Shown here: positions 43,846-51,553 of the stretch, one piece after another
Layout of the letters: each line of letters starts with the position of its first letter
Numbering within the stretch: position 1 is the stretch's first letter
Origin: an uncultured Alphaproteobacteria bacterium
GTDB taxonomy: Bacteria; Pseudomonadota; Alphaproteobacteria; SP197
Assembly (NCBI GenBank): GCA_938048755.1
Contig: CALIUG010000091.1
Coordinates: 1 to 56,017, forward strand
Length of the DNA stretch: 56,017 bases
Direction: 5' to 3'
Made by a program: the position numbers and the translations under genes
The notes under the pieces: generated by a model
The model's input: only the letters and a program-made list of their open reading frames with translations
Told to the model about the DNA's origin: nothing
The model's database searches: none

Positions 43846-44979
43846 ATGCCGACCAGCAAATCATCTGTCGACGACATGATCGAAAATGCTTCCAGGGGGA
43901 GACTTTCTCGACGCCAGTTTGGCGAATTGCTCAGCTTGACCGGCGTTTCCCTGGCCGCCGTACCGGCTTTTTCCGGACCGGCAGCAGCGGCCGAAGGTGA
44001 AGAGGCCTTCTATTTCACATGGGGTGGCTACGATATTCCCGAACTGCTGGGAGAGTACCACGAGAAACATGGCGCCTATCCCGACATGGCCCCCTATGCC
44101 AGCAGCAACGACGGGCTTGCCAAGGTCAGGTCGGGCTTTGTCGTCGACGTCCTGCATCCCTGCAATGCGAACGCCCCGAACTGGGTGGAAGCCGGCGTGG
44201 TGCAGCCCATCGATACGTCGAGGCTCACGCACTGGGAGGATGTGATCCCATCCATGAGACACATCGCCGATCGCGACGGTGAGACCTACTTCGCCCCCAT
44301 GGACTGGGGCCAGACCTCCATCACCTATCGCACCGATATCGTCGACTTTCCCGACGGTGAGGAATCCTGGAGCGTTCTGTGGGATGAACGCTACAAGGGA
44401 AAGATCGCCATGATCGGCAACGAAGGCGATGCATGGTGGTGCGCGGCGATCTATGCCGGGGTACCGTTCGACCAGATCGATACCGATGAAAACATCGAGA
44501 AGGTTGCCGCCCTGTTGCGCGAACAGTTGCCGCTGGTGCGCATGTACACCGATGACATGACCAGCGTGGAACAGGCCCTTGCATCCGGTGAACTGGTCGC
44601 TGCCATGACCTGGAACAGTTCCCCTGTCGCCCTGAAGGCCGATGGCGTGCCCGTGGCCTTTGCCGCACCCAAGGAAGGGGCACTGACATGGGTTTGCGGA
44701 GCCATGATCTATGCCGGAGCGCCGCATGTGGACAAGGCGCACGATGTGATTGATTCGTTGCTCAGTCCGGAATCAGGTCGGTTCCTGATCAACGACTACG
44801 GTTATGGACACTCCAACCGCAAATCGTTTGATCTGGTGAGCGAAGAACGGCTCGCTGAACTGGGGCTTAGTCGCAATCCTGAGGATATCCTGGGTTCGGG
44901 CAAGTACCAGATCCCCACTCCGGACGAGTTTGCCAGCCGGATTGCCGAGGTCTATGCGGAGATTCAGGCAGGCTACTGA
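43846..44979 (+). CDS. Periplasmic solute-binding protein, spermidine/putrescine-type (copy 1)
   Basis: A 377-aa protein with a twin-arginine-like export signal: LSRRQFGELLSLTGVSLAAV (R22, R23) and an AxA-type cleavage region near 49. The mature part (FYFTWGGYDIPELLGEYHEK) has the PotD/PotF-like fold of extracellular solute-binding proteins, and EQALASGELVAAMTWNSSP is typical of the hinge region. GGAGGGG precedes the ATG at 43846. It should deliver an amine or other cationic solute to an ABC permease, but no permease or ATPase genes are present in the window. Its paralogue is at 47549-48709, and the amine oxidase gene follows. Confidence 0.8.
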   Translation: MPTSKSSVDDMIENASRGRLSRRQFGELLSLTGVSLAAVPAFSGPAAAAEGEEAFYFTWGGYDIPELLGEYHEKHGAYPDMAPYASSNDGLAKVRSGFVVDVLHPCNANAPNWVEAGVVQPIDTSRLTHWEDVIPSMRHIADRDGETYFAPMDWGQTSITYRTDIVDFPDGEESWSVLWDERYKGKIAMIGNEGDAWWCAAIYAGVPFDQIDTDENIEKVAALLREQLPLVRMYTDDMTSVEQALASGELVAAMTWNSSPVALKADGVPVAFAAPKEGALTWVCGAMIYAGAPHVDKAHDVIDSLLSPESGRFLINDYGYGHSNRKSFDLVSEERLAELGLSRNPEDILGSGKYQIPTPDEFASRIAEVYAEIQAGY

Positions 44980-45005
44980 CGCGCGCAAGTGCGCCATGAA
45001 CCGGT

Positions 45006-45037
45006 CGCGAAAAGCACATAAGCCTGTGCTTTTCGCG
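45006..45037 (+). terminator. 13-bp perfect hairpin after binding protein 1
   Basis: CGCGAAAAGCACA (45006-45018) and TGTGCTTTTCGCG (45025-45037) flank the 6-nt loop TAAGCC, 27 nt after the stop at 44979. The stem is long and stable and probably ends or stabilises the binding-protein transcript, reducing read-through into the amine oxidase gene. The remaining 44980-45169 sequence shows only the AGGAG site of the next gene. Confidence 0.65.
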
Positions 45038-45169
45038 GCTGTCTGGAAGGACACCGGCAGGTCAAGTTTGCGTGGAACCAATCTGTGGTTTCACGCAATG
45101 CTGTAGTTCGGCTCGGCCACAACAAGCCAGAGCATCGTTCCAAATCTGACAATGGCAGGAGAATGAAGC

Positions 45170-46432
45170 ATGTCAGCTGAAACGCAGGTCGTTGTCATCG
45201 GCGCAGGATCGGCGGGCCTTTCAGCCCACAAGGAGCTCGCCAGACTGGGGATTTCATCGACCGTCATCGAGGCATCGCACCGGATCGGAGGGCGCGCCTA
45301 TTCGGAGGAACTCACACCGGGCGTCTGGTTTGATCTGGGCTGTGCCTGGCTGACCGACGGCGATGCCAATCCCTTCGCCGCGATCGCGGATCGTCTGGGA
45401 ATCGCATTGGGACGGGCGACCTGGGAGGCCTACAACAACCCCGACCATCACCGGTTCATCCGAAACGGCGTACGTCTGGGGAAAGAAGAGCACGCCGCCT
45501 GCCGGCGTTACTACGATGACAGCTATGCAGCGGTCGCAGATGCTGCAGAGAACGGTTCGGACCCGTCGATGGGCGACGTCATCGATCTTGAGAGTCCCTG
45601 TGCGCCGCCCTTTCTCGAAAGTATCGCCACCGGCTGGGGCGTCGATGTGGATGGCGTCTCCTGCGCCGACAACACAAGCTCGGTCGGTGAGCTCGGCTAT
45701 CCGGTTCCGCACGGCTACGGCAACCTCGTTGCCGCCTGGGGTGCCGATGTCCCGGTAACCCTGAATGCCCGCGCAGAACGCATCGACTGGTCCGGACCCG
45801 GCGTGGTGGTGGAGACCCCCAAGGGCGCCATCAAGGCCGATCTGGCACTGGTCACGGTGTCGACAGGTATTCTGGCATCGGGCGAGATCGACTTTGCGCC
45901 CTTGCTTCCCGACTGGAAGTTACAGGCCGTTCTGGGCCTGCCCATGGGGACCGAAAACAAGATGGGCCTCGCCTTCGACCGGGACGTGTTCGGTCCGGAG
46001 GGTCGCGGCCATCACACTGTCTGGAGCGATGACTCTCCGTCTGCAAAGGTTGATGTCAACGGCATGGGCTTCAACTCGGTATCAGTGTTTACCGGCGGCC
46101 GATACGCCATCTGGCTTGAGAAGCAGGGCCCGCAGGCATGCCATGACTTTGCTGTCGATCGCGTGGCCGAAATCTTCGGCAACGACATCCGCAGGCACGT
46201 GGTTCGTTCCATCACCACAGCCTGGAGTTCCGAGCCATGGACACGGGGATCGTGGGCCTGTGCCCTGCCGGGCCAGGCCCATCAGCGTGAACATCTGGCA
46301 CGCTCCATCGATGACCGCTTGTTCTTTGCTGGTGAAGCCACCATGGTCGGCGGTCAGGGGACCTGCGATGGCGCCTACAGGTCCGGCGTGCGGGCCGCAC
46401 AGGAGATCGCGGCGAATCTAAAGCCCCGCTAG
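45170..46432 (+). CDS. Flavin-containing amine oxidase
   Basis: A 420-aa protein of the monoamine/polyamine oxidase family. VVVIGAGSAGLSAHKELARL and VIEASHRIGGRAYSEE form the FAD-binding start, and the closing RLFFAGEATMVGGQGTCDGA binds the flavin pyrophosphate and ring. No export signal is present, so it should be cytoplasmic. It oxidises a primary, secondary or tertiary amine to the imine, producing an aldehyde and H2O2. It sits between two amine-type binding proteins and is convergent, with a 4-nt overlap, with a LysR gene, which suggests that the imported solute is its substrate. AGGAG precedes ATG 45170. Confidence 0.85.
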   Translation: MSAETQVVVIGAGSAGLSAHKELARLGISSTVIEASHRIGGRAYSEELTPGVWFDLGCAWLTDGDANPFAAIADRLGIALGRATWEAYNNPDHHRFIRNGVRLGKEEHAACRRYYDDSYAAVADAAENGSDPSMGDVIDLESPCAPPFLESIATGWGVDVDGVSCADNTSSVGELGYPVPHGYGNLVAAWGADVPVTLNARAERIDWSGPGVVVETPKGAIKADLALVTVSTGILASGEIDFAPLLPDWKLQAVLGLPMGTENKMGLAFDRDVFGPEGRGHHTVWSDDSPSAKVDVNGMGFNSVSVFTGGRYAIWLEKQGPQACHDFAVDRVAEIFGNDIRRHVVRSITTAWSSEPWTRGSWACALPGQAHQREHLARSIDDRLFFAGEATMVGGQGTCDGAYRSGVRAAQEIAANLKPR

Positions 46433-47325
46433 ATCTCGATAACGTCTTTCATGCGCGCCCTGTGTGTCTTGCAGGCGTCAAGAATCCAGGCAAGGAAGAG
46501 GTCGAGCTCGCGGCGTCGGCGTGACGACCGCAAGGCGAAGATGAATTGGTTGCCGTCCAGGGTTTCAGAGAACAGGCGCACAAAGCGACCCGCGACCAGA
46601 TCGTCGCCATAAACCATGGCATCGCCCATCAGGATACCCCGGCCTTCCATTGCCGCCTCATAGAGGCGGTCGTGTGAAAAGAAGGTCTCTGCGCTGTGCG
46701 CCTTCACACCGCTCACGCCTGCAGCTTCAAACCATCGCTGCCACCAATCGTCGCTGTCGTCATGCAGCAGACAATGGCCTTCCAGATCGCTTGGTTGTTT
46801 GAGCGGAGGCTCCGCTTCAAGCAGGGCTGGAACGCACATGGGGAAAACAGTCTCACGGAACAGCAGATAGCGATCCCGCCCGAACTTCTGGCGAAAACCA
46901 TAGAAAATGAGGCCGTCAGGCTCATCGTTTTCGTTTTGCAGTTCCAGCTCGACGTGAATGTCGGGATGCAAGGCGTGAAAGGCGTCAAGACGTGGCGCCA
47001 GCCAGCGTTTGGCAAAGGCGGTCTCGCAGCCAATGCGGAGCGTGCGCGCGCCTGATCGCTGGCGTACCTGCTCGACACCCCGAACCATCGCTTCAAAGGC
47101 CGGCACCAGTTCATCACGCAGCTCGCATCCAGCCTCTGTCAGTCTGACACCACGGTGCAGGCGTTCAAACAGATCAACGCCGAACTCGACCTCCAGCCAC
47201 TTGATGTGACGTGTGACCGCAACCGGCGTCACGGCCAGTTCCACGGCTGCTTCCTTGAAGCTCTCATGGCGCGCGGCAGCCTCGAACGCACGAAGGGCAT
47301 AGAGATTCAGCGTCATCCTGGTCAT
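46429..47325 (-). CDS. LysR-family transcriptional regulator
   Basis: About 298 aa from ATG 47325 (GGAAGG site); the frame is open to 47427, but MTRMTLNLYALRAFEAAARH is the normal LysR start. Helix-turn-helix SFKEAAVELAVTPVAVTRHI is followed by LFERLHRGVRLTEAG and a periplasmic-binding-fold effector domain, of the GcvA-like subgroup. It is divergent from the second binding-protein gene. The TTAAT-N5-ATTAA dyad in that promoter and its copy at 43711 make it the likely regulator of both binding proteins. Confidence 0.88.
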   Translation of the reverse strand: MTRMTLNLYALRAFEAAARHESFKEAAVELAVTPVAVTRHIKWLEVEFGVDLFERLHRGVRLTEAGCELRDELVPAFEAMVRGVEQVRQRSGARTLRIGCETAFAKRWLAPRLDAFHALHPDIHVELELQNENDEPDGLIFYGFRQKFGRDRYLLFRETVFPMCVPALLEAEPPLKQPSDLEGHCLLHDDSDDWWQRWFEAAGVSGVKAHSAETFFSHDRLYEAAMEGRGILMGDAMVYGDDLVAGRFVRLFSETLDGNQFIFALRSSRRRRELDLFLAWILDACKTHRARMKDVIEI

Positions 47326-47400
47326 GAACCAAGCACCTTCCATTGCCGACCCGCATGATACTGAAAGGTCAGCAGGATCCCGTTGTTGAGAACAGGATAC

Positions 47401-47419
47401 AGTTAATCCACAATTAACT
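47401..47419. promoter_or_regulatory. AGTTAAT-N5-ATTAACT dyad, probable LysR site 2
   Basis: Perfect 7-bp arms around CCACA lie in the gap between the LysR start (47325) and the second binding-protein start (47549). The inner TTAAT-N5-ATTAA equals the site at 43711. The position fits autoregulation plus activation of the divergent gene. Confidence 0.65.
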
Positions 47420-47548
47420 GAAGTCACTAATATTCAGTTGTCACACCTTGCTACAAAACCAAACCTTTATTCAGCTACGGAACCGGGCGCAGAATAATGG
47501 GCTTTGCGCCGGGTATGCCGTCGTTCACGAACTCTGGTAGAGAAAAAC

Positions 47549-48709
47549 ATGAAACCTATGATGGAAACCGCACGCTTCCACGATCTGATTTGCGGAGGCA
47601 AGCTCAACCGACGCCAGGCGCACAAGATCATGGCGTCCTTCGGCATTGGCACGGTCGCGACACAGACGATGGCAGGCGCCGCCCAGGCCCAGGAGGCTGA
47701 TGAGGAACATCCGGTCTTCTTCACCTGGGCCGGCTATGACGAGCCGGAGTTCATGGTTCACTACACCGGGAAGTATGGCCGCGAACCGAATTACGCAATC
47801 TTCGGCGACGAGGACGAAGCCTTTGCCAAGATGCGGGCTGGTTTCGAACCCCACGTCACCTATCCCTGCGGCCCCTCCCTCAAGCTTTGGTATGACGCTG
47901 GCCTTCTGGCGCCGATCGAGACGGATCGTCTGTCGAACTGGCCCGATGTCCTGCAGATCTTCAAGGACGTGCCCAATTCGGTTGTGGACGGAGAGCGGGT
48001 CTATGTGCCGGAAGACTGGGGTCAGACAGCGCTGATCATCCGAACCGACCTGGCACCCGAATATCTGGATCCCGAAAACCAGACGTGGAACGCGTTGTGG
48101 GATCAGAAGTATGCGGGCCGCATGGCGATGTCGAACTACTCCTACGAAGCCTTTGCGATCGCTGCTCTCCTTCTGGGCATCAGCCCCTGGCACATGAACG
48201 AGAACGAACGTCTCCAGTGCGAAGATCTCCTGCGCACGCAGGTTCCGCTGAACCGTGCGCTTGAGTCATCGTTCACCGAGCGTGTCCAGGCAATCGCATC
48301 AGGCGAGGTCATTGTCGCGGCAGCCGGCAACGGGACCTATTCGGAACTTGCCGCGCATGCCGATGGCACCGACTTCGAGTTTACCTTCGTGACGCCCAAG
48401 GAAGGTGCCATCACGTGGCATTGTGGCCTTTGCATCCATCCTGCCGCCATCCGCGACGGGTTCTACGAGCAGGCGCACGAAATCATCGACTCCTTCATCT
48501 CTCCAGAGGCCGGCGTCTATGAGATCGGAAACTGGTACTACGGCCATTCCAACAAGAAGGCCTATGACAGTTTCTCCGAAGAGTTCCTGCTTTCGATCGG
48601 TCTCTCCAAGAATATCGAGGAGTTTCTTGCCGGCACCCAGTTCCAGCAGGCGATGAACGAGCCGGAAGTTCTGGCCCTGCGTTGGGAAGAACTGAAGGCC
48701 GGTTTCTGA
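47549..48709 (+). CDS. Periplasmic solute-binding protein, spermidine/putrescine-type (copy 2)
   Basis: A 386-aa protein from ATG 47549. The N-terminal LNRRQAHKIMASFGIGTVAT (R21, R22) and AGAAQAQE form a Tat-like signal with a probable cleavage after AQA. The mature sequence PVFFTWAGYDEPEFMVHYTG parallels that of the 43846-44979 protein, as do VPEDWGQTALIIRTD and FVTPKEGAITWHCG. The two proteins are clearly paralogous and share the LysR-type box, yet no ABC permease or ATPase is nearby, so they may feed one transporter encoded elsewhere with different ligands. A 12-bp hairpin follows the gene. Confidence 0.8.
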   Translation: MKPMMETARFHDLICGGKLNRRQAHKIMASFGIGTVATQTMAGAAQAQEADEEHPVFFTWAGYDEPEFMVHYTGKYGREPNYAIFGDEDEAFAKMRAGFEPHVTYPCGPSLKLWYDAGLLAPIETDRLSNWPDVLQIFKDVPNSVVDGERVYVPEDWGQTALIIRTDLAPEYLDPENQTWNALWDQKYAGRMAMSNYSYEAFAIAALLLGISPWHMNENERLQCEDLLRTQVPLNRALESSFTERVQAIASGEVIVAAAGNGTYSELAAHADGTDFEFTFVTPKEGAITWHCGLCIHPAAIRDGFYEQAHEIIDSFISPEAGVYEIGNWYYGHSNKKAYDSFSEEFLLSIGLSKNIEEFLAGTQFQQAMNEPEVLALRWEELKAGF

Positions 48710-48731
48710 TCGAAGCCTGACCAAAGCAGCC

Positions 48732-48764
48732 GGAGAGCGGTGCTTCATAGCCGCACCGCTCTCC
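48732..48764 (+). terminator. 12-bp perfect hairpin after binding protein 2
   Basis: GGAGAGCGGTGC (48732-48743) and GCACCGCTCTCC (48753-48764) pair around a 9-nt loop, 22 nt after the stop at 48709. A GC-rich stem without a T-run; a probable transcription end or mRNA stabiliser. Confidence 0.65.
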
Positions 48765-48855
48765 CTGCATTCGTTCACAAGACACAGCCTGTCATGCACC
48801 GGGGCATCACGGTTCATGCCGGGTCAACGGTTCAGTTCAAGAGAGGGCGGCGAAC

Positions 48856-49752
48856 GTGAAGTTTGTCAGCTACAACATTCAGTACGGCTATGGCCAGGAC
48901 GACCGCAACGACCTGGCGCGCACCGTTGATGCAATCGCCGACGCCGATGTCATCGCGCTTCAGGAGGTCGAACGTCATTGGGATCGAACCGGTAACGACG
49001 ACCAGCCTGCCCTGATTGCCGCGATGCTGCCCGAGCACTATTGGGTCTATGGGCCGGCCTTCGACATGGACGCCAGCTTTCGTGATCACAACGGGAAGCT
49101 CACCAACCAACGTCGCCAGTTCGGCACGATGGTCCTGTCACGACTTCCGATCGTCTGGTCGCGGTTGCACTGCCTTCCGATGTGGCGCGTGACGAATCCG
49201 CTCAACACACAGAATCCCGCTTTGGAAGCCATGATTCGAACACCGTGGGGGCCCATCCGCATCTTCTCGCTGCACCTGTCCCACATATCGGTCGAGGAAC
49301 GCCTAGCCCAGATCGATTGGCTCATGGCCCGAGAGGCCCGTGTACCTTTTGAGGGCGCTTCGTGGTGTGGCACCGACGATGAACCCGAGCGCCACTGGAC
49401 CCATGCGGAATCCGAACCCGAGAACCCCGTGGCTGCCATTCTGATGGGCGACTTTAATAGTGTTGCGCAGGGCGCTGAATATCACCGGATCGTGGGGGCG
49501 CCCCAACAGACCTATGCGCCAGGAGCAACGCATTATGCCGGGCGGTTTGTTGATGCCTGGGTCGTTGCCGGACACGATCCCGGCGAGGGCATCACGCGCG
49601 ACCAAAGGATCGATTACTGCTTTATCGAAGGATCCCTCGCGCATCGTATACGCCGCGCCTGGATCGACAACGACACACCAGCGTCTGATCATCATCCGGT
49701 CTGGACGGAGATCGATCTGGACGCCCCCGCCCTCGAAAACCAGCAATGCTGA
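48856..49752 (+). CDS. Endonuclease/exonuclease/phosphatase family protein
   Basis: A 298-aa protein from GTG 48856 (GAGAGG site). The EEP fold is marked by FVSYNIQYGYGQ, the metal-binding Glu in VIALQEVERHWD, ILMGDFNSVAQG and the terminal ASDHHPVWTEI. Members hydrolyse phosphodiesters: nucleic acids, sphingomyelin, inositol phosphates or other small diesters. No signal peptide is visible. It opens the plus-strand series that continues with PhyH, a methyltransferase and the third TMADH-like enzyme, 65 nt before the PhyH start. A small phosphodiester is conceivable as the entry substrate of that series, without direct evidence. Confidence 0.8.
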   Translation: MKFVSYNIQYGYGQDDRNDLARTVDAIADADVIALQEVERHWDRTGNDDQPALIAAMLPEHYWVYGPAFDMDASFRDHNGKLTNQRRQFGTMVLSRLPIVWSRLHCLPMWRVTNPLNTQNPALEAMIRTPWGPIRIFSLHLSHISVEERLAQIDWLMAREARVPFEGASWCGTDDEPERHWTHAESEPENPVAAILMGDFNSVAQGAEYHRIVGAPQQTYAPGATHYAGRFVDAWVVAGHDPGEGITRDQRIDYCFIEGSLAHRIRRAWIDNDTPASDHHPVWTEIDLDAPALENQQC

Positions 49753-49817
49753 CTGACCATGACACACCCGCCAGGCAGAACCACGCATAGCGGAACGCGC
49801 AAGTCCCGGAGACAACG

Positions 49818-50696
49818 ATGCCCTTGACTTATCTCGCTTCAAGCACCGATGCGCAGACGGTCGCGAACGTTCTGCGCCGCGAAGGCGCGGTGGCGGTGAC
49901 CGGTCTGGTTGCGCCGGAACTGGCCGACAGGATCGCCGCCGAATTGCGGCCCCAGCTTGATGCCAACGGGCTGAAGTCGCGCGGCATCTTCAACAACAAC
50001 CTCACCAACCGCTACGACGGCGCGCTGCAGACAGCGCCCAGCTCGGCCGAGCTCATCGATCATGAGATGGTCCTGGATGTTCTCGACGACATTCTCCTAC
50101 CCTTTGCTTCGACCTATCGGATCAGCAGCCTGAGCGCGATCGAGATCATGCCTGGCGAGCAACACCAGGCGCTGCACCGGGATGACACGGTTTACCCCAT
50201 CGACATCGCGGGTATGGAACTGACCGTCGGCGCCATGTGGGCTCTGAGTGACTTCACCGAGGAGAATGGCGGCACACGCGTGATCCCCGGCAGCCATCGC
50301 AACCTGCGTTCGTGGCATCTTCCCAGCCTCGATTCGTGGGAGAACGCCGTCATGCCCAAGGGATCGGTCATATTTTATCTGGGATCGACCTGGCACGGCG
50401 GCGGTGCAAACCGGAGCAATGCGCCGCGCATGGGGCTGGTCAACACCTACTGTCTGGGTTGGCTGCGGCCGGAATCCAACATGTACCTGAAGGTCCCGCC
50501 TCAAGTCGCAGCACGCTACAGCCTCCAAATCCGGGCGCTGCTGGGCTACATGCCCCACGGCGCAACCGACGATCTGTGCGGCGGATTCCGCGGCGAGTGC
50601 GAGGCATGGGTTGAGACGCCGCCACGTGCATCCTGGCGGGCCGAGCGCGGCCAGGCCGCGACGGTGGAACACGCAAAATCGCAAGGTGCTGGATGA
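49818..50696 (+). CDS. Phytanoyl-CoA dioxygenase (PhyH) family protein (copy 2)
   Basis: A 292-aa Fe(II)/2-oxoglutarate oxygenase. The facial triad is H120-R-D122 ([12 protein letters not shown]) and H193 ([12 protein letters not shown]); VIPGSHRNL is the conserved strand before it, and the 2OG-binding basic residue is likely the Arg of [16 protein letters not shown] precedes ATG 49818. It differs from the PhyH at 16130-16939 in motif form and length, so it probably has a different substrate. It lies 31 nt before a methyltransferase and in the same run as the third TMADH-like enzyme; an oxygenation step preceding or following demethylation is implied. Confidence 0.85.
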   Translation: MPLTYLASSTDAQTVANVLRREGAVAVTGLVAPELADRIAAELRPQLDANGLKSRGIFNNNLTNRYDGALQTAPSSAELIDHEMVLDVLDDILLPFASTYRISSLSAIEIMPGEQHQALHRDDTVYPIDIAGMELTVGAMWALSDFTEENGGTRVIPGSHRNLRSWHLPSLDSWENAVMPKGSVIFYLGSTWHGGGANRSNAPRMGLVNTYCLGWLRPESNMYLKVPPQVAARYSLQIRALLGYMPHGATDDLCGGFRGECEAWVETPPRASWRAERGQAATVEHAKSQGAG

Positions 50697-50727
50697 ACAC
50701 GTACAGTTATCCTGCGGTACAAGATTA

Positions 50728-51519
50728 ATGGAGTGCAACGTGCAAGAAGAAGATCTCTACAGCGACGCCTATAACGACTTCCTCGCCACGATCTGGGGTG
50801 AGGGATACCTCTCGCCGGGAGGCCCAGAAGAGGTCGCGCGCATTCTGGAAGGTCTCGATCTCAAGGGTGCCCGTGTGCTCGACATAGGCTGTGGCACGGG
50901 AGGCATCACCGTCTCGCTCATCAACGACCACGGCGCGGCCCATGTCACCGGCATCGACATCGAAGCACCGGCCTGCGCGACAGCAACCCAGCGCGCCGAA
51001 GCGGCGGGCCTTGCTGACCGGATCACAATCCGTGAGATCGAACCCGGTCCGTTCGACTTCGCCGACAGGAGCTTCGACCTCGTGTTTTCGAAGGACTCGA
51101 TCATCCACATCTCGGACAAGGAAGCGCTCGCGGCTGACGTGTTCCGTGTGCTCGAGCCAGGCGGCTGGTTCGCCGCGTCCGACTGGCTGATCAGTCATGA
51201 CGGTGAGCCCAGCGCGGACATGAAAAGCTACATTGCCGCGGAGGGCCTCGACTTCGCCATGGCGCCGCCGGCGCGCTACGAGTCGGCGCTCAAGTCGGCG
51301 GGCTTCGAGAACGTCCGTCTGGTCAACCGCAACCCCTGGTACGCCGAAGTGGCCCGTCACGAGCTCGACCAGATGTCGGGAGAATCCTATGCCGAGCTGG
51401 TCGAAAGGCACGGCCACGACTTTGTCGACCACAACATCGAAATCTGGGAAGCCATGGTGAAGGTTCTCGAGTCGGGCGAACACTGCCCCCATCACCTGCG
51501 CGGCCAGCGCCCGTCCTGA
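50728..51519 (+). CDS. SAM-dependent N-methyltransferase-like, related to phosphoethanolamine methyltransferase
   Basis: About 263 aa. IWGEGYLSPGGPEEVARILE, VLDIGCGTGGITVSLI (motif I), GIDIEAPACATATQRAEAAG, FDLVFSKDSIIHISDKEALA and VFRVLEPGGWFAASDWLI follow the layout of phosphoethanolamine N-methyltransferases (PMT), including the SKD-IIHI-DK stretch. The ATG at 50728 has a weak site; a GTG at 50740 with GGAG 6 nt upstream is also plausible. An N-methyltransferase next to enzymes that remove N-methyl groups is notable. It may act on a phosphobase, or transfer methyl groups within the pathway. It ends 34 nt before the third TMADH-like gene. Confidence 0.78.
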   Translation: MECNVQEEDLYSDAYNDFLATIWGEGYLSPGGPEEVARILEGLDLKGARVLDIGCGTGGITVSLINDHGAAHVTGIDIEAPACATATQRAEAAGLADRITIREIEPGPFDFADRSFDLVFSKDSIIHISDKEALAADVFRVLEPGGWFAASDWLISHDGEPSADMKSYIAAEGLDFAMAPPARYESALKSAGFENVRLVNRNPWYAEVARHELDQMSGESYAELVERHGHDFVDHNIEIWEAMVKVLESGEHCPHHLRGQRPS

Positions 51520-51553
51520 TTTCGCAACACGATCCTGTTTCAAAGGAAGACCC

